64,000 nt of DNA from Mageeibacillus sp. UBA6980 (GTDB lineage: Bacteria; Bacillota; Clostridia; Saccharofermentanales; Saccharofermentanaceae): positions 12,640-76,639 of the forward strand of contig DJYK01000020.1 in the NCBI GenBank assembly GCA_002450095.1, in the 5' to 3' direction. Shown here in pieces: positions 1-6,743 of the stretch. Under the pieces are notes generated by a model. It ran no database searches, was not told the DNA's origin, and saw nothing but the letters and a program-made list of their open reading frames with translations. Position numbers and translations under genes: made by a program. Numbering within the stretch: the first letter of the stretch is position 1; every line of letters starts with the position of its first letter.

Positions 1-357
1 GCTTGAATGACCTGTATCAAAAGCATCATAAGGGCTTTCAGACCTTCTGGGGAAACCCGAGATACCGCCTTGAAGCCTTAATGTGTCAAATCTGTCAAAG
101 CGGCCTGTAAGAAGCTTATAGGAATACGCCTGATGTCCGACATCAAAGACGATCTTATCCTTGGTGTAATCAAAGACCGAGAGAAGGGCAACCGTAAGTT
201 CGACACAGCCGAGATTACTTGCAAGATGACCTCCGTTAGTCGAGACTGTGCTGATTATCTTGTCACGAAGTTCAGCGCAGAGAGCATCTCTTTCTGAACT
301 GCTTAGAGATTTAAGATAAGACGGCGTTAAGTTTTTCCCCAGAAATGAATAATCCAA
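1..357 (-). CDS. dxs: 1-deoxy-D-xylulose-5-phosphate synthase, N-terminal part
   Basis: This is the first 119 codons of DXS; the rest lies beyond the left edge. DXS is the thiamine-diphosphate enzyme that condenses pyruvate and glyceraldehyde-3-phosphate in the first step of the MEP isoprenoid pathway. The visible part has the family's N-terminal signatures: GGHLASNLG (near residue 45), DVGHQAY, LTGR and, at the edge, FDTGHSS, whose His belongs to the thiamine-diphosphate pocket. The start is TTG at 357, giving LDYSFLGKNLTPSYL, with AGGG about 11 nt upstream inside the end of ispA. It follows ispA by 3 nt, so both isoprenoid genes are probably cotranscribed. Identity is firm; the TTG start is less so. 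Confidence 0.93.
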   Translation of the reverse strand, partial: MDYSFLGKNLTPSYLKSLSSSERDALCAELRDKIISTVSTNGGHLASNLGCVELTVALLSVFDYTKDKIVFDVGHQAYSYKLLTGRFDRFDTLRLQGGISGFPRRSESPYDAFDTGHSS

Positions 358-360
358 TTC

Positions 361-1227
361 TCAATATTCCCTTTTAAGATTAAAATCCGTAAGCTCCCTA
401 AGATCAATTATATCCATATTCATGGAAGAAAGATCACTTAAAACTCTGTAGCAGCCGTCTTCCTCTTCCCTGAGCTTTTCTCGTGCTCCTTCGATACCGA
501 GCATCGTAACAAAAGTGGATTTATCATCTCTTGCATCCTTACCCGTACTCTTACCGATAACGGAAGCGTCTGCTTCGACATCCAATATGTCATCCTTGAT
601 CTGGAAAGCAAGACCCAAGTGACCTGCAAAATCCTGCAAAAGATCAAGGATCTTCTCATCATACGAAGATAGGTAATACGGTGTGGTGATGGAAGCCAGA
701 ATCAACGCTCCGGTCTTTTTTTTCTGAAGTTCGTAAAGACGATCGAGCGTAATATGTTTACCCTCTGATTCAAGATCGATGCTCTGACCGCCGATCATTC
801 CCATGATACCGGAATTATTCGAGATATTATATGAGGCGCGGGCGTGATTCTCTGATATAAATGCCTGCTTCAAGAGGACTTCATGAGCTGAATTAAGGAG
901 CATATCACCCGCGAGGACGGCGATACCTTCGCCAAAGACCTTGTGACATGTAGCTCTACCTCTTCTGTAATCATCATTATCCATACAGGGAAGATCATCA
1001 TGAATAAGAGAATAAGTATGGATCATCTCAAGAGCACAGGCATAAGGCGCTATTTCTTCCGGATCGATCGAAAGCATCTTCGCGCTTGCTCGCATAAGAG
1101 CGGGTCTCATTCTCTTGCCGCCGGCAAACAGGCTGTATGAAGCCGCTTTTACGACCTGATCATCGGGATCATATTCCTTAAAAATCTTCTCAAGATGTGG
1201 CGTGATCCATGAGTTGGGATCTGACAT
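361..1227 (-). CDS. ispA: Polyprenyl (farnesyl/geranylgeranyl) diphosphate synthase
   Basis: A 288-residue trans-prenyltransferase that adds isopentenyl diphosphate to allylic diphosphates to make C15/C20 precursors for undecaprenol and quinones. The first Asp-rich motif is HDDLPCMDNDD (DDx4D, the bacterial short-chain form), followed by RRGRATCHKVFG. The second is FQIKDDILDVE near residue 215. The conserved GGKRMRPAL that binds IPP lies near residue 37. Length is normal. The ATG follows AGGAAGAG with an 8-nt spacer. It lies between nusB and dxs; xseA and xseB, which often sit between nusB and ispA in Firmicutes, are absent here. Confidence 0.95.
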   Translation of the reverse strand: MSDPNSWITPHLEKIFKEYDPDDQVVKAASYSLFAGGKRMRPALMRASAKMLSIDPEEIAPYACALEMIHTYSLIHDDLPCMDNDDYRRGRATCHKVFGEGIAVLAGDMLLNSAHEVLLKQAFISENHARASYNISNNSGIMGMIGGQSIDLESEGKHITLDRLYELQKKKTGALILASITTPYYLSSYDEKILDLLQDFAGHLGLAFQIKDDILDVEADASVIGKSTGKDARDDKSTFVTMLGIEGAREKLREEEDGCYRVLSDLSSMNMDIIDLRELTDFNLKREY

Positions 1228-1283
1228 AGTATATTCTCTTCCTTTCCCTCACCATAACGGCGAGAATGATCAAGAGAAATCTT

Positions 1284-1691
1284 TTATTCCCCCGGAAGGC
1301 TCTTCTCGTAGCTTGAGAGAACTCCGTTAATATAGGAATAAGAATCTGCCGTACCATATCTTTTTGCAAGTCGGACGGCCTCATTGATCGCAACGCCGGT
1401 GGGGATATCACTGTTGGAAGAAATCTCATAAATAGCTGTCTCGAGGATCGCTTTATCAAGCTTGGGGATACGGTCCAAAGTCCAGTTCTTCAGATATTTA
1501 CTGATGTTGTCGTCGAGGGCATCCCTTGTTAAGATGATACCTTTAACGGAAGTTTCAAAATACTCGATATCCTCTTCGATATCCGGATTATTGGAAATAT
1601 AGATCCTGATCTGCTCATCGAGATCTTCAGATCTGAAATCATACTGATAAATAAAAAATACTACTGCTTCGCGCGTATCTATTCTGCTCAT
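1284..1691 (-). CDS. nusB: Transcription antitermination factor NusB
   Basis: A 135-residue all-helical NusB. With NusE (S10) it binds boxA RNA and supports antitermination of rRNA transcription. The sequence runs from RIDTREAVVFFIYQYDFR to the conserved C-terminal block AIYEISSNSDIPTGVAINEA and RLAKRYGTADSYSYINGVL (typical: E-lakkYs-d-s-kFvNGvL). The ATG overlaps the stop of the DUF2273 gene (ATGA), with GGGGAG just upstream, so translation is likely coupled to the Asp23/AmaP cluster. Linkage of nusB to asp23-like genes is common in Clostridia. Confidence 0.95.
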   Translation of the reverse strand: MSRIDTREAVVFFIYQYDFRSEDLDEQIRIYISNNPDIEEDIEYFETSVKGIILTRDALDDNISKYLKNWTLDRIPKLDKAILETAIYEISSNSDIPTGVAINEAVRLAKRYGTADSYSYINGVLSSYEKSLPGE

Positions 1692-1924
1692 CTGACTCTC
1701 CCCGGAGGCAGTATTCTGTCAAGGAGCTTCTTAAACCTGCTCTCATCGCCAAACAGAAAAGATCCGACTACGAATCCCGCCAATGTAAAAATAACAATAA
1801 ACAATGTCTTCCAGAATCCGAAGATACAGATAAGAACGGCCACAATAAAAAAAGCTAGGGCAAACAAGGTACCGGCCTTTGTATTCTGCAGTTTCTCAAA
1901 GATCCTGGATAGTAAACGTTCCAT
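1688..1924 (-). CDS. Small membrane protein, DUF2273 family
   Basis: A 78-residue protein with two adjoining hydrophobic segments (about residues 17-37 and 38-57), a basic N-terminus and a basic tail. It matches the DUF2273 small integral membrane proteins that accompany AmaP and Asp23. Its role is unknown; by position it probably belongs to the AmaP/Asp23 membrane-associated complex. It starts 3 nt after amaP, with GAAGGA inside the end of that gene, and overlaps nusB by 4 nt. Confidence 0.75.
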   Translation of the reverse strand: MERLLSRIFEKLQNTKAGTLFALAFFIVAVLICIFGFWKTLFIVIFTLAGFVVGSFLFGDESRFKKLLDRILPPGRVR

Positions 1925-1927
1925 ATA

Positions 1928-2482
1928 TTATCGTCCTTCAACCCTTGCCGCAGCGGGCTCGACTCTGGTAACTCTGACTTTAACCTCTTCAACGATGATT
2001 CCCGTATAGCGTTCGATATCTTTCTTGATCCTGTCCTGAACCTTGGACATGGATGAAGGAATCTCTACATTAGAGTATAAAGTCGCATATATATTAACGT
2101 TAATGGAACCGTTCTTGCCGGACATTACCCTGGCCTTAACGGTCTTAATGCCGGCCTGTGCGGACATCGCAGAATTTCTCGCAATGGATTCAAGCGCATC
2201 CGCTCCGATATCAACTGATCCTATATCGGTCTTACGAAGCTTGGTCCTGTAAGCTCTTCCGACGGAAATAACGCCGAAGATGCTGACAACACAAGATATA
2301 ACGACAAGAAGCAGAACTCCGACATAAACATATCTTGTAACCGGATTTGTAACCACCGCCGACAACGGAGACAGAAGATCTGCGAATATACCGTCATCGA
2401 TAACGGCAAAGAGAAGTATTATCGACAACAAAGCAAGAAATACGGAATAAACAAAAAGCAGGAAACGCATTAATCCATTCAT
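1928..2482 (-). CDS. amaP: Alkaline shock response membrane anchor protein AmaP
   Basis: A 184-residue protein with two N-terminal membrane helices (about residues 5-30 and 47-70), followed by a soluble Asp23-like fold with the pattern GSINVNIYATLYSNVEIPS and RYTGIIVEEVKVRV. AmaP anchors Asp23 to the membrane in Gram-positive bacteria. Here the soluble part itself resembles the Asp23 next to it: both have the IKKDIERYTG/VKKDVERYTG block. The start overlaps the asp23 stop by 4 nt (ATGA), so the two are probably made in a fixed ratio. Confidence 0.82.
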   Translation of the reverse strand: MNGLMRFLLFVYSVFLALLSIILLFAVIDDGIFADLLSPLSAVVTNPVTRYVYVGVLLLVVISCVVSIFGVISVGRAYRTKLRKTDIGSVDIGADALESIARNSAMSAQAGIKTVKARVMSGKNGSINVNIYATLYSNVEIPSSMSKVQDRIKKDIERYTGIIVEEVKVRVTRVEPAAARVEGR

Positions 2483-2868
2483 ACTAAGTTGTTTTCTCCT
2501 TCAGCCCTCTCCCTTATACCGCACACATAAACGTCAACGGATTCAACGTCAAGACCGGTATAGCGCTCAACATCTTTTTTTACTTTGTCCTGGATAGCCC
2601 AGGCAACTTCAGGAATTACCATTCCATAGTAGATAACGGGATAAACGGTAATGGAAACATTCTCTTTACCCGCATCTCCGAATACAACTCTGACTCCTTT
2701 ACCTTCGTGAACTACTCCGGATTTTTCCTTAAGCGCCACTGCAAAGGAAGGTTTAAGTTCATATACACCGTCTATCTTGAGCGCAGCCTCCGCGGCATAT
2801 TGAGCCACGAAGCCCTGCGTCATAGACCTGTCGCCCTTTATGGATTCGATATTACTGTTGATACTCAT
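2479..2868 (-). CDS. Asp23/Gls24 family envelope stress protein
   Basis: A 129-residue Asp23 family protein without membrane helices. Its core follows the family pattern: an N-terminal helical stretch (VAQYAAEAALKIDGVYEL), beta strands with GVRVVFGDAGKENVSITVYP, and VKKDVERYTGLDVESVDVYV. Asp23 is an abundant membrane-associated protein linked to envelope homeostasis. AAAGGA lies 3 nt before the ATG. It sits between efp and amaP, and a single promoter upstream of efp could serve the whole run. Confidence 0.85.
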   Translation of the reverse strand: MSINSNIESIKGDRSMTQGFVAQYAAEAALKIDGVYELKPSFAVALKEKSGVVHEGKGVRVVFGDAGKENVSITVYPVIYYGMVIPEVAWAIQDKVKKDVERYTGLDVESVDVYVCGIRERAEGENNLV

Positions 2869-2891
2869 AATCCTTTAAGGCGGATATCAGA

Positions 2892-3449
2892 TTAAGCTCT
2901 CTCGAGATATTCACCGGTTCTTGTGTCGACCCTGATCGTCTCACCCTGATTAACAAACAAAGGAACCTTAACAACAGCACCTGTCTCAAGAGTAGCATAC
3001 TTGTTGGCATTGTTTGTCGTATCACCTCTTACGCCGGGCTCACACTCTGTGATGACAAGCTCGACAGTGATAGGAAGCTCAACTGAGAAGATCTCACCCT
3101 TATAAGAAAGAACCTTACAGATCATCTCTTCCTTAAGGAACTTGATCGCATCTCCGATAGGAGCGGCATGAATAGGAAGCTGATCGTAGGTCTCCTGATC
3201 CATGAAGTAGTAAAGCTCGCCGTCGTTATAGAGATACTGCATGTCTCTTCTGTCAAGATGAGCCTCTTCAAACTTCTCGTTAGGGTTGAAAGATCTTTCA
3301 ACTACGGAACCTGTCTTGACGTTCTTATACTTTGTTCTTACAAAAGCTGCTCCCTTACCCGGCTTAACGTGCTGGAATTCAACAACCTGATAAACCTGAT
3401 TATCCATCTCGAAGCAAAGTCCGTTTCTAAAATCGCCTGCGCTGATCAT
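2892..3449 (-). CDS. efp: Translation elongation factor P
   Basis: A 185-residue, three-domain EF-P, which relieves ribosome stalling at polyproline stretches. Domain I carries the loop KPGKGAAFVR; Lys32 at its tip is the residue modified in other bacteria. Domains II and III follow, ending with VKVPLFVNQGETIRVDTRTGEYLERA, the classic C-terminus. No EpmA-, EarP- or YmfI-like modification gene is recognisable in the window. AAGGAG precedes the ATG by 7 nt, and the promoter at 3484-3512 gives a short leader. efp heads the asp23-nusB-ispA-dxs run. Confidence 0.97.
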   Translation of the reverse strand: MISAGDFRNGLCFEMDNQVYQVVEFQHVKPGKGAAFVRTKYKNVKTGSVVERSFNPNEKFEEAHLDRRDMQYLYNDGELYYFMDQETYDQLPIHAAPIGDAIKFLKEEMICKVLSYKGEIFSVELPITVELVITECEPGVRGDTTNNANKYATLETGAVVKVPLFVNQGETIRVDTRTGEYLERA

Positions 3450-3483
3450 AAAATTCTCCTTAAACGTTTATTAACATCACGTT

Positions 3484-3512
3484 ATTTTACTTAAAAGAAA
3501 AAAAATATGCAA
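3484..3512 (-). promoter_or_regulatory. Sigma-70-type promoter of efp
   Basis: On the minus strand, TTGCAT (3512-3507) and TAAAAT (3489-3484) are separated by exactly 17 nt of T-rich spacer. The predicted start near 3477 gives a leader of about 28 nt containing the efp ribosome binding site. It is divergent from the promoter at 3530-3558. Confidence 0.7.
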
Positions 3513-3529
3513 CATTAAGTGCATTCGAG

Positions 3530-3558
3530 TTGAATTAACACATTTGAGAATATAAAAT
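3530..3558 (+). promoter_or_regulatory. Promoter of the GGDEF/EAL gene, -10 box almost touching the ATG
   Basis: TTGAAT (3530-3535) and TAAAAT (3553-3558) are spaced by 17 nt. Only 7 nt separate the -10 box from the ATG at 3566, so transcription would begin at or one base before the start codon. The only Shine-Dalgarno-like bases (AGGA, 3560-3563) would be upstream of that transcription start. Confidence 0.6.
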
Positions 3559-3565
3559 TAGGACA

Positions 3566-5236
3566 ATGAACATTAAAGTTAATAACATTTTGGACCTTAT
3601 AAAGGTCTGCCAGGACTTCGGAAATCAATTCAGCGGCAGCAGTACCGTAGATCTTTTTGCGCAGGTTCTCAAGATAAGCAAGATCTCTTACAGGATATTC
3701 TTTAATGATGTAAGCATCGAGTCTTCTGTTATATATGATTCCATCAAAGCAACTTTGGGAGAGGAATTCGTATATTCGAGGATCGCGAGCAATGACCGTC
3801 TGATCGTCGTAAAGATATACAGATATATCGATGCAGAGCCGCTGTCTTCCGAGAACGCTTATAATATGCAGATATTCGGTGAATCCATTCTGTCGGGCAT
3901 CTGTGTAAGCAATCTGCTTAAGGCATATGAGAATGCCAGATATTACGACTCGCTTACTCAACTGACTAATATCAATTATTTCCTAAGCTACCTGGAGAAG
4001 CTCCTTCTTACCGGCAAGAGCGATCTGTACAGCGTTGCGTGCGTGAATATTAAGAACTGCGGTTCCATCAACAGGATATTCGGATCGGATATAACCGACA
4101 GGATAATCAGAGATTTTGCACAGGACAGCCTCGAGCTCTTTGACGAATCAAATTACGAGACCATATCCAGACTGTCATCCGACAGTTTCATCCTTATCTG
4201 CCTTACCACCAATGTCGACAGGATCCTGAAGTCAATGAATTCTTCCGAGATAAGCGTCGACCTTAACGGCGATATAGTCGATTATAACGTTAAGATAAGA
4301 GCAGGCGTCGTCAATCTTTCTTCCAACAGCAGGAAGGCAAGCGACATCATTCACCTGTCCGAGAATGCACTCGGGTATTCAAGACTCAGTGAATATCCCG
4401 ATATCTACTATATAAACGGTGACGGAAGTCCGAACGGCAACAAGTCTTTCATCTATCTGTCGGAGATAAATCAGGCTCTTAAGTCTCACCAGTTTGCGGT
4501 CTACTTTAAGCCCATCTTCCGTTCGGACAGAAAGTTCGGCAAAATCGAACTCTGTGCAGCCGAAGCGGTCGTCAGATGGCGCAAGGACGGACGATTGGTC
4601 GATCCTTATACCCTGATCAATCCTTCCGGGAATAATAACATCCTGAGAGATATAGATGATTTTCTGTTCAGGAAGACCTGCGACATGATCAACACGTGGG
4701 ATGCTCACGGGATAAACACTGTTCCCATCGCTATCCATATCACTTCATTCGACTACTTCAATACGGCTTTCGCGGATAATATCCTCAAGTGTATCGACAG
4801 ATATCATATCGACAGACAGAAGATCATACTGTCATTTGACGAGGAAAGCTTCAACGGTCACTACGATGACATGATCGTTGCAACGCAGAAATTCACGAAG
4901 GCCGGCGTAAGGATATGTATATTCGATTACGGTAAAGGAACCTCTTCATTGAAGATCCTCTCTGAATTTACATATCAGTATCTTAAGCTGGCTCCCGAGC
5001 TTATGAATTCTTCATCGGCCAAGGACAGGATCGTTATCGAAGGGATAATATCGACTGCACATAAGTTAGGATGCGAAGTTATCTGTTCCGACCCCAAAGA
5101 AATGGATACAGCCAAGTTCGCTTCATCTCACGGATGCAGTTATTTCCAGGGTGATATATTCGATAAGACTCTGTCCGAGAGATTCTTTAAGAGCAGACTT
5201 ACAAATCCCGATTACTACAACAAAAAGGATCAGTGA
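3566..5236 (+). CDS. Degenerate GGDEF-EAL protein, probably not catalytic
   Basis: A 556-residue soluble protein. Roughly residues 1-115 form an unassigned N-terminal domain, about 125-270 a GGDEF-like domain (YDSLTQLTNINYFLSYL resembles the usual D-LTGL-NR-) and about 290-545 an EAL-like domain. The catalytic signatures are lost: GGDEF is replaced by SSDSF (in SRLSSDSFIL), EAL reads EAV (CAAEAVVRW), the DDFGTG loop reads FDYGKG, the KID lysine region reads LKLAPE, and AEGVE reads CSDPKE. It is therefore unlikely to make or cleave c-di-GMP and may bind nucleotide or a partner protein. It stands alone on the plus strand, and its 3' end overlaps rnhB by 7 nt on the opposite strand. Confidence 0.8.
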   Translation: MNIKVNNILDLIKVCQDFGNQFSGSSTVDLFAQVLKISKISYRIFFNDVSIESSVIYDSIKATLGEEFVYSRIASNDRLIVVKIYRYIDAEPLSSENAYNMQIFGESILSGICVSNLLKAYENARYYDSLTQLTNINYFLSYLEKLLLTGKSDLYSVACVNIKNCGSINRIFGSDITDRIIRDFAQDSLELFDESNYETISRLSSDSFILICLTTNVDRILKSMNSSEISVDLNGDIVDYNVKIRAGVVNLSSNSRKASDIIHLSENALGYSRLSEYPDIYYINGDGSPNGNKSFIYLSEINQALKSHQFAVYFKPIFRSDRKFGKIELCAAEAVVRWRKDGRLVDPYTLINPSGNNNILRDIDDFLFRKTCDMINTWDAHGINTVPIAIHITSFDYFNTAFADNILKCIDRYHIDRQKIILSFDEESFNGHYDDMIVATQKFTKAGVRICIFDYGKGTSSLKILSEFTYQYLKLAPELMNSSSAKDRIVIEGIISTAHKLGCEVICSDPKEMDTAKFASSHGCSYFQGDIFDKTLSERFFKSRLTNPDYYNKKDQ

Positions 5237-5877
5237 ATCACTTTAAGAAACGATCTTCTGTGGATAGGACACATTCCGAGTTCGCGGATCGCTTTATAAT
5301 GAGCGGCGGTACCGTAACCCTTATGTCCGGCAAATCCGTATCCGGGATAGACGGAATCATATTTTTCCATGATCCTGTCCCTCGTTACCTTTGCAAGTAT
5401 GGAGGCGGCGGCAATCGAATTTGAATTGGCATCTCCTTTTATTATTGGAACGACTTCTTTAACTCCGGTGCCGTCGAGTTTAACCGCATCTATCAAAAGC
5501 ACGGAAGGATCAAAACCTTTCTCGCGAAGACCGCTGACACATCCTCTCATGGCTCTTTTTGTCGCCTCGAGGATATTGATCTCATCGATGACTTCAGCCT
5601 CCACCCTTACTACCTCATAGCACAGCGCATGTTCAACGATCTCATCATACAGCATGTCCCTTTTCTTGGCCGACAGTTTCTTTGAATCATCAAGACCCAG
5701 GATCTTATAATCAGGATCCAGTATGCATGCACCCGCTACAACAGGACCTGCCAAAGGTCCTCTTCCGGCTTCGTCGATACCTGCAATATTCGTAAAGCCT
5801 TTTGCAAGATATTCGTTCTCATAAGATGAGAGTCTTTCATATTTTTCAATAAGCTGTTCTGAAGTAAGTCTTGCCAT
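5230..5877 (-). CDS. rnhB: Ribonuclease HII
   Basis: A 215-residue RNase HII, which nicks RNA-DNA hybrids and single ribonucleotides in DNA. The DEDD active site is visible: GIDEAGRGPLAGPV supplies Asp and Glu, LLIDAVKLDG the next Asp, and the C-terminal part has ANSNSIAAASILAKVTRD and AGHKGYGTAAH. The ATG overlaps the rbgA stop (TAATG) with AAAGGTGA upstream. Pairing of rbgA (ylqF) with rnhB is conserved in many Firmicutes. Confidence 0.96.
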   Translation of the reverse strand: MARLTSEQLIEKYERLSSYENEYLAKGFTNIAGIDEAGRGPLAGPVVAGACILDPDYKILGLDDSKKLSAKKRDMLYDEIVEHALCYEVVRVEAEVIDEINILEATKRAMRGCVSGLREKGFDPSVLLIDAVKLDGTGVKEVVPIIKGDANSNSIAAASILAKVTRDRIMEKYDSVYPGYGFAGHKGYGTAAHYKAIRELGMCPIHRRSFLKVIH

Positions 5878-6728
5878 TATTTCACCTTTTCAAATGTGAT
5901 TCTTCCGATCCTTCCGCTCCTCAGATCGTCAAGGAACAATCTTGCGAATCTGTCTTCATCTATCCTTCCGCCGCTCATAAGGCAGCCCTTCTTTTTACCC
6001 ATCTGCAAAAAGCGCTCATACGGATCGATATCGCTGTCACATTCACCGTATCTTGCACTCATAAGATCGGGGTACATATCCCAAAGCATGTTTACGGCAT
6101 CGTAAGCAACCTCGATCACATCGGTGACCTCGGCTTTTACGGCACCTGTAGCGGCAAGAATGACCTGTGACTTACGGTCACCTAACTTCGGCCATAAGAC
6201 ACCCGGCATATCCATAAGTTCGAGTCTTCCGCCTGTCGGGATCCATTTAGGTGCTCTTGTGACACCGGGCTTGTCCCCGGTCACGGCAGCCTTTTTACCC
6301 GCCAAAGTATTGATAAGCGTTGATTTACCCGTATTCGGAACTCCGACGACCATAACCCTGACGGGTCTTCCGGTCCTCCCCTTTGCCGCAGCCTTATCGA
6401 GAGTCTCTTTCATTACGGACATGGTAAGATCCGTAAGTTTATTGATGCTCTTACGGTCGGTGGCTTCCAAAGACAGAGCATAGGTACCGTTACCCTTAAG
6501 ACTTCCAACCCATCTTTCGGTATCGGAAGGATCAGCGAGGTCGGCTTTATTAAGGATGACTATTCTTTTTTTCTCGCCTATTATCTTGGATAACTCGGGA
6601 TTGCGCGATGAGAAAGGGATCCTTGCATCACATGTCTCATAAACAAGATCTACCAGGCTGAGTTTTTCTTTCGTATCGTTAAGGGCTTTACGCATGTGCC
6701 CCGGAAACCAGTTAATATCCTGTGCCAT
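5877..6728 (-). CDS. rbgA: Ribosome biogenesis GTPase RbgA (YlqF)
   Basis: A 283-residue circularly permuted GTPase that acts in late 50S assembly. The G4 motif (LNKADL, near residue 60) comes before G1 (GVPNTGKST, near 130), then G2 (KPGVTR) and G3 (DMPGVL), the permuted order of the YlqF/YawG family. The N-terminus INWFPGHMRKAL is diagnostic. It lies 15 nt after the GH3 gene with only a weak ribosome binding site, so it may rely on read-through translation or a nearby undetected promoter. Confidence 0.96.
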   Translation of the reverse strand: MAQDINWFPGHMRKALNDTKEKLSLVDLVYETCDARIPFSSRNPELSKIIGEKKRIVILNKADLADPSDTERWVGSLKGNGTYALSLEATDRKSINKLTDLTMSVMKETLDKAAAKGRTGRPVRVMVVGVPNTGKSTLINTLAGKKAAVTGDKPGVTRAPKWIPTGGRLELMDMPGVLWPKLGDRKSQVILAATGAVKAEVTDVIEVAYDAVNMLWDMYPDLMSARYGECDSDIDPYERFLQMGKKKGCLMSGGRIDEDRFARLFLDDLRSGRIGRITFEKVK

Positions 6729-6743
6729 AATTATTCATCACTC

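Noticed and set aside
1190..1459. An 89-codon minus-strand frame overlapping the end of nusB.
   Set aside because: It overlaps nusB and ispA out of frame and shows no protein pattern.
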